From the NCBI RefSeq assembly GCF_030530745.1, contig NZ_JAUMUI010000019.1, positions 1 to 38,698 on the forward strand: 38,698 bases of DNA, given 5' to 3'. The position numbers and the translations under genes are program-made. Within the stretch, counting starts at the first letter, position 1, and each line of letters begins with the position of its first letter. The DNA is from Neisseria sp. Its GTDB lineage: Bacteria > Pseudomonadota > Gammaproteobacteria > Burkholderiales > Neisseriaceae. Shown here piece by piece: positions 19,191 to 26,513 of this stretch. The notes under the pieces are model-generated. The model made no database searches. It was not told the DNA's origin and saw only the letters and a program-made list of their open reading frames with translations.

Positions 19191-19217
19191 GCAGTCTGAA
19201 AGTTTTTCAGACGGCCT
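19191..19217. repeat. Right copy of flanking repeat plus DUS hairpin
   Basis: GCAGTCTGAAA (19191-19201) repeats the sequence at 16523-16533. GTCTGAAA (19194-19201) also pairs with TTTCAGAC (19205-19212), the start of a normal reverse-strand DUS, giving an 8 bp hairpin that may terminate the restriction cassette transcript. Confidence 0.5.
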
Positions 19218-19240
19218 TAAATCGGTGAAAGGAGTAAGCA

Positions 19241-19414
19241 ATGACCAAACGCGAAGAATTGTTGGAACAGCAACGGCGGCTTCATGTCGTGTTTGAGGCA
19301 TGGATGAACGATAAAAAGCAGCGTGAAATATTGACTTTTGAGCGTGAAAACGGCGACATCGTCCGCCATCACCCTGACGGCAGGGAAGAAATCATTGTTT
19401 ATGGAAAACAATAA
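19241..19414 (+). CDS. 57-residue protein, candidate antitoxin of the zeta-type kinase
   Basis: Short gene with ATG at 19241, a good ribosome site (AAAGGAG, about 7 bases upstream) and a stop at 19412-19414. The protein runs from an amphipathic, charged N-terminal half (REELLEQQRRLHVVFEAW, DKKQREI) to a C-terminal half with alternating residues and two turns (TFERENGDIVRHHPDGREEIIVYG) that looks like a beta hairpin. It overlaps the zeta-like kinase gene by 14 bases, so translation is probably coupled. Position, size and overlap suggest an antitoxin, but it does not resemble the three-helix epsilon antitoxin of Gram-positive plasmids. The function is inferred from context only; a regulatory role is also possible. 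Confidence 0.7.
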   Translation: MTKREELLEQQRRLHVVFEAWMNDKKQREILTFERENGDIVRHHPDGREEIIVYGKQ

Positions 19415-20003
19415 TCTGGCCATTTTCTATTGCGGCACCAACGGCGCAGGCAAATCCACCCTGCGTAGCCTGAACAGCGATGCGGTGCAAGTGGTGATTG
19501 ATTCTGACCACATCGCGCAGGAAATAAATCCGCACAATCCGCGCTTAGCGGATATTCGAGCAGGTAGAAAGGCCGTGGCTTTGTTTGACTTTGCCATTGA
19601 AAACCGCATTTCTTTTTCGATGGAATCGACGCTGTCCGGCCGCTCGGTTTTGCAGCGGATCAAAACCGCCAAACACAATGGTTTTTGCGTACGTTTGAAC
19701 TATGTCGGCGTAAACAATGTACGCATCAACATCGAACGCGTTGCCGCCCGTGTGAAAATCGGCGGCCATTTTATCGATGAGGCAAGCATACGGCGGCGTT
19801 ATCAAAGCAGTGCCGAACACCTTTTGCAAGCCGTGCCGCTGTGCGATGACGTTTTTGTCTACGACAATTCGGGCGAACATGTGCAACTGGTTTTTTGGAT
19901 TAACCAACGTGAAATAAACCTGATGAGTAATAAGCTGCCTGAATGGTGCCGCAGCTTGCAAACGCAATTGCAGCAATTGGATTATCATACCGTTTCATTT
20001 TAA
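19401..20003 (+). CDS. Zeta-toxin-like P-loop kinase (COG4185-type)
   Basis: P-loop protein of 200 residues. Walker A is GTNGAGKST (12-20), followed by strand-end VVIDSD (31-36), where zeta toxins carry catalytic Asp residues, then FSMESTLSG, and a basic helix ERVAARVKIGGHFIDEASIRRRY (124-147 region) with Arg residues likely to contact ATP phosphates. Known zeta toxins phosphorylate UDP-N-acetylglucosamine and block cell-wall synthesis; whether this branch does so is unproven. ATG 19401 is preferred over an upstream opening at 19338 because the P-loop strand follows at once. It overlaps the 57-residue gene and ends 12 bases before gatB. AAGCTGCCTGAA at 19932-19943 is one base off the Simonsiella DUS. 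Confidence 0.8.
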   Translation: MENNNLAIFYCGTNGAGKSTLRSLNSDAVQVVIDSDHIAQEINPHNPRLADIRAGRKAVALFDFAIENRISFSMESTLSGRSVLQRIKTAKHNGFCVRLNYVGVNNVRINIERVAARVKIGGHFIDEASIRRRYQSSAEHLLQAVPLCDDVFVYDNSGEHVQLVFWINQREINLMSNKLPEWCRSLQTQLQQLDYHTVSF

Positions 20004-20015
20004 GAAAGACCCCCT

Positions 20016-21446
20016 ATGACCTGGGAAACCGTAATCGGACTGGAAATCCACGTCCAACTGAACACCAAATCGAAAATTTTCAGCGGCGCGTCCACCGCCT
20101 TCGGTGCGGAGCCGAACGCGCATGCGAGTGTGGTGGAGTGCGCGCTGCCGGGCGTATTGCCTGTGATGAACCGCGAAGTGGTTGAAAAAGCGATTAAACT
20201 GGGTTTGGCCTTGGATGCCGAAATCAATCAGAAAAACGTGTTCGACCGCAAAAACTATTTCTATCCCGACCTGCCCAAAGGCTATCAAATCAGCCAGTTG
20301 GATTTGCCGATTGTGGAACACGGCAAGCTGGAAATTGTGGTGGGTGATGAGGTGAAAACCATCAACGTTACCCGCGCGCATATGGAAGAGGATGCGGGCA
20401 AATCGGTGCATGAGGGCTTGAACGGCGCAACGGGTATCGATTTGAACCGTGCGGGCACGCCGCTGTTGGAAGTGGTGTCCGAACCCGAGTTGCGCTCTGC
20501 CGCCGAGGCGGTGGCCTATGCCAAAGCGCTGCACGGCCTGGTTACCTGGCTGGACATTTGCGACGGCAATATGGCCGAGGGATCGTTCCGTATTGATGCC
20601 AATGTGTCGGTGCGCCCGAAGGGGCAGGCTGAATTCGGCACGCGCCGAGAAATCAAAAACCTGAATTCGTTCCGTTTTTTGGAACAGGCGGTTAATTACG
20701 AGGTGGAGGCACAAATCGAAATTCTGGAAGACGGCGGCAAAGTGCAGCAGGCGACCATGCTGTTCGATCCCGACAAGGGCGAAACCCGTGTGATGCGCCT
20801 GAAAGAAGATGCGCACGACTACCGCTATTTCCCCGACCCCGACCTGTTGCCCGTAATCATTTCAGACGGCCAATTGCAGGCAGCCAAAGCGGCCATGCCC
20901 GAATTGCCGAAAGAAATGGCCGCGCGCTTCGTGGCCGAATACGGCGTGAGCGGCTACGATGCCCGCTTGCTGACCGCCACCCGTGCCCAAGCCGCGTTTT
21001 TCGAGCAGGCTGCGCAACAAAGCGGGCAGGGCAAATTAACCGCCAACTGGATGAACGGCGAGCTGGCGGCCACCTTGAACAAAGAAGGTTTAAGCCTGTC
21101 TGAAAGCCCGATTCAAGCCGACCGCTTGGCCGGTTTGGTGGCGAAAATCGCCGACGGCACCTTGAGCAGCAAACTGGCCAAACAGGTATTCGAAGCGATG
21201 TGGGGCAGCGATTTGAACGCCGAAGCCATTATCGAACGCGACGGCCTGAAACAGATGACCGACACCGGAGCCATCGAGAAAATCATCGATGAAGTGCTGG
21301 CCGACAACGCCAAGTCGGTGGAAGAATACAAAGCGGGCAAAGAAAAAGCGTTTAACGCATTGGTCGGCCAGGTGATGAAAGCCAGCAAAGGCAAGGCCAA
21401 CCCGCAGCAGGTGCAGGAATTGATGAAGGCGAAATTGGCCGGCTAA
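20016..21446 (+). CDS. gatB: Aspartyl/glutamyl-tRNA amidotransferase subunit B
   Basis: Subunit of 476 residues that binds the misacylated tRNA and carries the kinase/transamidase centre. The opening [22 protein letters not shown], the [18 protein letters not shown] block and the [10 protein letters not shown] motif are all diagnostic, and the C-terminal YqeY-like tail ends in [16 protein letters not shown]. The length is normal. It starts 12 bases after the zeta-like gene, so its transcription may now come partly from within the inserted region. Confidence 0.97.
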   Translation: MTWETVIGLEIHVQLNTKSKIFSGASTAFGAEPNAHASVVECALPGVLPVMNREVVEKAIKLGLALDAEINQKNVFDRKNYFYPDLPKGYQISQLDLPIVEHGKLEIVVGDEVKTINVTRAHMEEDAGKSVHEGLNGATGIDLNRAGTPLLEVVSEPELRSAAEAVAYAKALHGLVTWLDICDGNMAEGSFRIDANVSVRPKGQAEFGTRREIKNLNSFRFLEQAVNYEVEAQIEILEDGGKVQQATMLFDPDKGETRVMRLKEDAHDYRYFPDPDLLPVIISDGQLQAAKAAMPELPKEMAARFVAEYGVSGYDARLLTATRAQAAFFEQAAQQSGQGKLTANWMNGELAATLNKEGLSLSESPIQADRLAGLVAKIADGTLSSKLAKQVFEAMWGSDLNAEAIIERDGLKQMTDTGAIEKIIDEVLADNAKSVEEYKAGKEKAFNALVGQVMKASKGKANPQQVQELMKAKLAG

Positions 21447-21466
21447 CAGTCGGATCAGGCAGAGTC

Positions 21467-21495
21467 AGGCCGTCTGAAATGGTTTCAGACGGCCT
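21467..21495. terminator. Inverted DUS pair between gatB and surA
   Basis: AGGCCGTCTGAAA (21467-21479) and TTTCAGACGGCCT (21483-21495) form a perfect 13 bp stem with a 3-base loop. It sits between converging genes and likely acts in both directions. Confidence 0.75.
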
Positions 21496-21527
21496 TGATA
21501 TTGGGGCTGTTTCAGTATCGTACCTGT

Positions 21528-22484
21528 TTAACGGCGGATTTCCACATAAGAGGTTTCATGCAGCTCTTTGAGCAGGTTGACGGTGGCCTGTTCGGCTTTT
21601 TGGCGGGCGATATATTGGCGCACGGCTTCACGCTGGCGCTCTTCGGGCGTGCCTGCTTCGCGCACGTCGTTCAGTTTGATGATGTGCCAGCCGAATTGGC
21701 TGCGTACGGGGCGGCTTATTTGGCCGGGTTTCAGATTATGCACGGCGTTTTCAAACTCGGGCACCATTTGGCCGTCTGAAAACCAGCCTAAATCGCCTCC
21801 GTTGGCCGCGCTGCCGTCTTGCGAATATTGGCGGGCGAGTGCGGTGAAGTCGGCACCGCTGCGCGCTTGGTTGTGAATTTTGCGGATGCTGCTTTCAGCA
21901 GCTTTGGCGGCATTGGTGTTTTCGGCTTTCAGCAGGATGTGCTGGGCACGGTATTGGCGCAACGGTTCGCCTTGCGGCAGGGGGGTGCCTTGTTGTTTGG
22001 CATGGGCGATCATGCTGTCCACTTCGGCATCGCTCACGCGGCTTTGCTGCATCACGGCCTGCTGCTGCACTTTTTGGGTAATGATGCTGTCGGCAATGCT
22101 GCGGCGCATGGCGGCTTTGCTCACACCGCTTTTAGCGGCTTGGGCGTAGAGGCCGTCAACGGTGGTTTTGCGGGATTGGGCGATATCGCTTAATGCTGCG
22201 TCGATTTCGGCATTGGAGGCAGTGATGTTGCGTCGTTTGCCGGCCTGCACAATCAGGGATTGGTTGATCAGCTGCTGCAGCACTTGGGTGCGCAGCTCGG
22301 TTTCGTTAACGTTTTTACCCAAGCGGCTGCGGGCTTCGGCCATGCCTTGGCGCACGTCGCGTTGGGTAATCACCTCGCTGCCGGCAACGGCGGCGATACC
22401 GTCTACATGTCTGACTCCGGCGGCTTGTACGGTTTGCAGTGCCAAGCCGATGGCGGCGGCCAGTATCAGGGGTTTGAAATTCAT
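21528..22484 (-). CDS. surA: Periplasmic peptidyl-prolyl isomerase/chaperone SurA
   Basis: Exported chaperone (318 residues) for outer-membrane proteins. A signal peptide ends near LQTVQA|AG. An N-terminal SurA_N chaperone domain (about 25-160) is followed by one parvulin-type isomerase domain (about 170-285) with QYRAQHILLK, FTALARQYSQDGSAANGGDLGWF and RSQFGWHIIKL. E. coli SurA has two parvulin domains; the single one here fits the shorter neisserial form. Its ATG overlaps the lptD stop by 4 bases (ATGA), with GAGGTAG as ribosome site, so lptD and surA are cotranscribed. Confidence 0.9.
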   Translation of the reverse strand: MNFKPLILAAAIGLALQTVQAAGVRHVDGIAAVAGSEVITQRDVRQGMAEARSRLGKNVNETELRTQVLQQLINQSLIVQAGKRRNITASNAEIDAALSDIAQSRKTTVDGLYAQAAKSGVSKAAMRRSIADSIITQKVQQQAVMQQSRVSDAEVDSMIAHAKQQGTPLPQGEPLRQYRAQHILLKAENTNAAKAAESSIRKIHNQARSGADFTALARQYSQDGSAANGGDLGWFSDGQMVPEFENAVHNLKPGQISRPVRSQFGWHIIKLNDVREAGTPEERQREAVRQYIARQKAEQATVNLLKELHETSYVEIRR

Positions 22485-24811
22485 GGTTTGACTACCTCGT
22501 TGGATTTGCTGTAGCCGGGAACGGCCAAGCGCAGTTTTTCAAAGGGGTTGTTGCCGATATTGCTCAAGTCTTTCAATTGAAGGTTGAAGAATACGGCGTT
22601 TTTGGTGTCGTTCAGGCCGGTTACGTAGCGCTGGCCGACCACGCTGGCGCTCCAGCAGCCGCAGCCGCTTTTGTATTCGAGGCCGGCCAGCATTTCAATC
22701 GGTTTTCTGCCCTGCAGTTCATAGTTATAGCGGGCAACGGCGTAGAGGTTTTTGGCAATCGGCCATTGTGCGGCCAAGTCGATTTGGCGGATTTTATCGT
22801 AGAAATATACGCCGTTATCTTGCAGGTAGATTCTTTCGTTGCGGCCGTATTTGTAGCGCGCGCTCAATACTTTGCCGGGTTCGGGGTTGTAGAGCAGGGC
22901 GGTCGAGTAGCTTTCGGCGCGGCTTTCGTTTTGGTTGTAGTGGATGTCGGCATCTATGCGGATGCTGTCGGTGATTTTGCCGTTGGCAAACGCTACCCAG
23001 TCGGAACGGTTACGCGGATAGCGGCCGATGCTGCCGTCGAGCTGTACGTTGTCGTTTTTCAGATAAAACTTCTGGCCGATACCGGCACGTAACAGTTCTG
23101 TGCCGTTGCGGGGGTTGAGGAAACGGGTTTGTACGGCGGTGGAAATACTGTTGGCCGAGTTGATGCGGTCGTTACCCGAATAGAGGTTTTCACGGAAAAG
23201 CTGGTCGTAGCTGAAACTGTTTTCAGAGGTGTCGAAGTTGGGCAGGTCGTTTTGCGATTTGGTGGGGATATAGTTGTAAAACAGGCGCGGTTCCAGCGTT
23301 TGGATGTAGTCGCTGCCTAAAAACGAGGTTTTACGCTCTAAGGTCATGCCGCTGTCGACGTTGAAAACCGGCAGGGTGAGGCTGGCTGTACGCGAGGGGG
23401 AACCGCCGGATTCTTCCAGATCGTAATACACAGAATGCACGCCGATTTTCGGGCGGATATAGCCCCATGAGTTATGGAAGTCCCATCTTACGCCGGGTTT
23501 GACAACCACGCGCTTGCCCGACTGTTTGCTGTCGTGGTCGAAGCGTGTGAACTGGCCGAATAAATCTACCTGTGCGTTGCCGATGTTTTTGCTCCAAGTG
23601 CCTTGAAGGCGCGGCACGATGGCGTAGGGTTCGTCTTTATAGCCGTAAATATTGGCCAGCGTTTGGTATTTCTGCACGGTGAAGTGGCCGCTGAACGCAC
23701 CGTCCCACAGGGTGTCGTTGTAGTCGAGCCAGACTTGGCGGTTGAGGTTGACGTTGGCGGCAATGTCGTCTTGGCCGTAAAAGTCGCGGTAGTAACTGTT
23801 GTCGGAAACGCGGTTGTAGTCGATGCCTCCGCTGAGTTTTTCGGTAAGCTGCTGGCCGTGATTCCATTTGAACTGATAACGGTTGCTGTGTTCGCTTTTA
23901 CGGTCGTCGGGCATCCAAGTGCCTTCAACCTGACCTGCGTATTTCGGCTGCAGGTAGCGGAACTGGCCGCCGATGCGTGCCCCCCGGCTGCCGATAACGC
24001 CGGGGGTGATGGTGGCGTCGTAATTGGGCGCGAGGTTCATATAATAGGGCATATCCAGCTCAAGGCCGTCTGAACCGATGCCGACAGTAGGCACCAAAAG
24101 GCCGCTTTTGCGGTTGCCGTTAAGCGGAAAATCAGCCCACGGCGTGTAAAGAACCGGCACGCCGCCGAACACCAGCGAAGCATTTTTGGCTACGCCGATG
24201 CCGGTGTTTTGATCAGCTTCTATGCTTTTGGCTTTGATATACCAGCTTGCGTCGCCGGGTTCGCAGGTGTTGAATTTGGTGTTGACCAATTTGTAGCGGC
24301 CCTCGCCCTGCATTTCGGCCGATTCGCTTACGCTTTGCAGGCGGCGGCCGTTTTGCTCGCTTTCCATGCGGGTGTTGTATGCAGTGCCGGTGCGATCGGC
24401 CAGGTTGTATTGCATATTTTCGCCGGTAACGGTGGTGCCGTTTTGGTAAAGCACGAAGGTGTTGCCGGCGGTAACGGTTTCGGCAGTTTGGTCGTAATCC
24501 ACCCATTGCGCGTTTAATATCTGGTCGTTGCGTTCGATAATCACATCGCCTTCGGCACGCACTTTTACGTTGGATTGGCCTTCCACCGAATCGGCGGTTA
24601 CGCGGGTGTAGTCGGCGGGCAGCGGTTCGCTGCCGCTGCGTTTGATCTCGGGCACGGCGTGTGCCGCCGCTGTATTTTTCAGTTTTTCGGGGGTGCATTT
24701 CAGGCAGGTGCTGCCCAGCGGCAAGCCGTCGGCCGCCTGTGCCGAAGCCGCCGCGCCGAAGCCTACGCCCAAAGCGATCACCACCGGTTTTAATGAAAAT
24801 AAACGAACCAA
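22481..24811 (-). CDS. lptD: LPS-assembly protein LptD
   Basis: Outer-membrane beta-barrel (776 residues) that inserts lipooligosaccharide into the outer leaflet with LptE. A signal peptide ends at AQA (24-26). The N-terminal periplasmic beta-jellyroll holds SVEGQSNVKVRAEGDVIIERND, and the rest is the barrel. C36/C39 near the N-terminus and C717/C719 near the C-terminus are the pairs expected to form the structural disulfides. The start is TTG at 24811: it begins directly with VRLFSLKPVVIALG, as in known neisserial LptD, with AAGGTGAG just upstream. It is divergent from amgK. Confidence 0.95.
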   Translation of the reverse strand: MVRLFSLKPVVIALGVGFGAAASAQAADGLPLGSTCLKCTPEKLKNTAAAHAVPEIKRSGSEPLPADYTRVTADSVEGQSNVKVRAEGDVIIERNDQILNAQWVDYDQTAETVTAGNTFVLYQNGTTVTGENMQYNLADRTGTAYNTRMESEQNGRRLQSVSESAEMQGEGRYKLVNTKFNTCEPGDASWYIKAKSIEADQNTGIGVAKNASLVFGGVPVLYTPWADFPLNGNRKSGLLVPTVGIGSDGLELDMPYYMNLAPNYDATITPGVIGSRGARIGGQFRYLQPKYAGQVEGTWMPDDRKSEHSNRYQFKWNHGQQLTEKLSGGIDYNRVSDNSYYRDFYGQDDIAANVNLNRQVWLDYNDTLWDGAFSGHFTVQKYQTLANIYGYKDEPYAIVPRLQGTWSKNIGNAQVDLFGQFTRFDHDSKQSGKRVVVKPGVRWDFHNSWGYIRPKIGVHSVYYDLEESGGSPSRTASLTLPVFNVDSGMTLERKTSFLGSDYIQTLEPRLFYNYIPTKSQNDLPNFDTSENSFSYDQLFRENLYSGNDRINSANSISTAVQTRFLNPRNGTELLRAGIGQKFYLKNDNVQLDGSIGRYPRNRSDWVAFANGKITDSIRIDADIHYNQNESRAESYSTALLYNPEPGKVLSARYKYGRNERIYLQDNGVYFYDKIRQIDLAAQWPIAKNLYAVARYNYELQGRKPIEMLAGLEYKSGCGCWSASVVGQRYVTGLNDTKNAVFFNLQLKDLSNIGNNPFEKLRLAVPGYSKSNEVVKP

Positions 24812-24837
24812 AGTCTCACCTTAAATCGGTTTTGCCA

Positions 24838-24860
24838 GTTAGAATAGCGGCTATTCTAAC
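24838..24860. promoter_or_regulatory. Palindrome in the lptD/amgK divergent region
   Basis: GTTAGAATAG (24838-24847) and CTATTCTAAC (24851-24860) are perfect 10 bp inverted repeats separated by CGG. Each arm contains TAGAAT, a plausible -10 for either direction. It could be a shared operator or back-to-back promoters for lptD-surA and amgK. No T-run makes it an unlikely terminator. Confidence 0.5.
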
Positions 24861-24882
24861 CCGAAAAATCAAAAAAACCACC

Positions 24883-25887
24883 ATGCAACGACAAACCGAA
24901 CTGAAAAACTGGCTTGAAACGGTTTACCCGAACCGGATTTTTGAATTGAATTTTGCCGCCGCCGATGCGGATTTCCGACGTTATTTCCGTGCCGCTTTTT
25001 CAGACGGCGGCACGGTTGTCTGCATGGATGCGCCGCCCGATAAAATGAGCGTGGCGCCTTATCTGAAAGTGCAAAAACTATTCGACATGATAAACGTGCC
25101 GCAGGTTCTGCATGTCGATGAAAAACTCGGCTTTATGGTGTTAAACGATTTGGGCAACACCACTTTTTTAACCGCCATGCAGCAGGCGCGCAACGAAACG
25201 GCCGATAAAGCGCTGCTGCTCGAAGCCATCGACGAATTGGTGGTTTTGCAGAAAAACAGTCGTCCCGGCCTGCTGCCCGAATACGACCGCGAAGTGATGC
25301 TGCGCGAAATCAACCTGTTCCCCGAATGGTTTGTGGCCAAAGAGTTGGGCAAAACCCTGAATTTCAAGCAGCGTGAATGGTGGAACCAAACGGTTGAAAC
25401 GCTGCTGCCGCCCCTGTTGGCGCAGCCGCAGGTGTATGTTCACCGCGACTATATCGTCCGCAACCTGATGCTGGCCGAAGGCCGCCCGGGTGTGCTCGAC
25501 TTTCAAGACGCGCTCTATGGTCCGATTTCGTATGATTTGGTGTCGCTGCTGCGCGATGCCTTTATCGAGTGGGAAGAAGAATTTGTGTTGGATTTGGTGA
25601 TCCGCTATTGGGAAAAGGCGCGTGCCGCCGGTTTGCCAGTGCCGGAGCAGTTCGATGAGTTTTACCGCTGGTTCGAATGGATGGGCGTGCAGCGCCATCT
25701 GAAAGTGGCAGGCATTTTCGCGCGCCTTTATTACCGCGACGGCAAAGACAAATACCGCCCCGAAATCCCGCGCTTTTTAAATTACCTGCGCCGCGCTTCG
25801 CGCCGCTATCACGATTTGGCGCCGCTGTATGCGCTGCTGGTGGATTTAGTGGGCGACGAAGAGTTGGAAACCGGGTTTACTTTCTGA
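24883..25887 (+). CDS. amgK: N-acetylmuramate/N-acetylglucosamine anomeric kinase (AmgK-like phosphotransferase)
   Basis: Aminoglycoside-phosphotransferase-fold kinase of 334 residues. The catalytic loop VHRDYIVRNLML has D189 and N194, and the metal-binding D206 is in LDFQDA. Placement beside lptD-surA matches the amgK locus of pseudomonads, where AmgK with MurU recycles cell-wall amino sugars and bypasses fosfomycin-sensitive MurA. murU is not adjacent here. ATG 24883 is chosen over an upstream opening at 24661 because that extension lies over lptD and has no family match; the ribosome site is weak. A terminator follows. Confidence 0.85.
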   Translation: MQRQTELKNWLETVYPNRIFELNFAAADADFRRYFRAAFSDGGTVVCMDAPPDKMSVAPYLKVQKLFDMINVPQVLHVDEKLGFMVLNDLGNTTFLTAMQQARNETADKALLLEAIDELVVLQKNSRPGLLPEYDREVMLREINLFPEWFVAKELGKTLNFKQREWWNQTVETLLPPLLAQPQVYVHRDYIVRNLMLAEGRPGVLDFQDALYGPISYDLVSLLRDAFIEWEEEFVLDLVIRYWEKARAAGLPVPEQFDEFYRWFEWMGVQRHLKVAGIFARLYYRDGKDKYRPEIPRFLNYLRRASRRYHDLAPLYALLVDLVGDEELETGFTF

Positions 25888-25902
25888 TTGCCTGAAAATT
25901 GT

Positions 25903-25935
25903 TTTCAGACGGCCAACAGGCCGTCTGAAATTTTT
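25903..25935 (+). terminator. Inverted DUS terminator after amgK
   Basis: TTTCAGACGGCC (25903-25914) and GGCCGTCTGAAA (25919-25930) form a 12 bp stem with loop AACA, followed by TTTTT. This is a clear Rho-independent terminator built from two DUS copies. Confidence 0.85.
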
Positions 25936-26093
25936 ATTTAATGAAAACAGTATCCTGAAAATTTATGTAAACCCGAATCGAATTGCAACAGTGCAGCGTA
26001 AAAAATACCCCGCCGCTTGCCGCCGCCGCCGTTTGCCCCTATTCTGCATACATCGGCGTATGTATCGCGCCATTATCCAAAGGAAACACTTCC

Positions 26094-26378
26094 ATGAACA
26101 AAACCAAATTCTTTGCCCTGTCTGCCGTTGCCGCGCTTGCCCTCAGTGCCAATGCTTATGCGGCCAAAGAAATCAAAGTAGCGTCTAACAACACACCTTA
26201 CACTCAAGACAACGTGCAGAAACTTGCCGCCACCGCCGTGAGCATGGGGGTGAAAGAACCGGTCAGCCTGAATCTGGCCGGCGGCAGCCTCACCGTTTCA
26301 GGCAGCAGCGCCACCAAGTGCGTATTTAAAGTGGGCGACGGCGACACCCCGAAAATCCAAGGCGTAAACTGCAAATAA
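26094..26378 (+). CDS. Small exported protein of unknown function
   Basis: Protein of 94 residues with a clear signal peptide (MNKTKFFALSAVAALALSANAYA, cut after residue 23). The mature part (about 71 residues) has two Cys, C76 and C93, probably a disulfide, and a beta-rich pattern (SLNLAGGSLTVSGSSATKCVFKVGDG). I do not recognise a family. ATG 26094 is supported by AAGGA about 9 bases upstream and the immediate signal peptide; a longer frame opening at 25983 lacks support. It stands alone between two terminators, so it is a one-gene transcript. Confidence 0.75.
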   Translation: MNKTKFFALSAVAALALSANAYAAKEIKVASNNTPYTQDNVQKLAATAVSMGVKEPVSLNLAGGSLTVSGSSATKCVFKVGDGDTPKIQGVNCK

Positions 26379-26417
26379 CGGTTTGCGGCTTTCGCACCGT
26401 TTGTTTTCAGAATTTGG

Positions 26418-26445
26418 CCGCAGCGTGTTCAAGCGCTGCGGTTTT
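26418..26445 (+). terminator. Terminator after the small exported gene
   Basis: CCGCAGCG (26418-26425) and CGCTGCGG (26434-26441) form an 8 bp GC stem with an 8-base loop, followed by TTTT. Confidence 0.75.
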
Positions 26446-26513
26446 CCGTTTTCAGACGGCCTTAATCTTGATAAGATGCCCGCATTTTCCAAAACGTTAT
26501 AAAGAGACGCGCG

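Noticed and set aside
21093-21104. AGCCTGTCTGAA in gatB as a possible N. wadsworthii-type DUS
   Set aside because: One base differs from TGCCTGTCTGAA and it is a single near-match inside a core gene, so chance or decay explains it.
24661-24882. Longer amgK start at 24661
   Set aside because: The extension overlaps the lptD 5' end on the other strand and shows no kinase-family sequence; ATG 24883 fits the family start.
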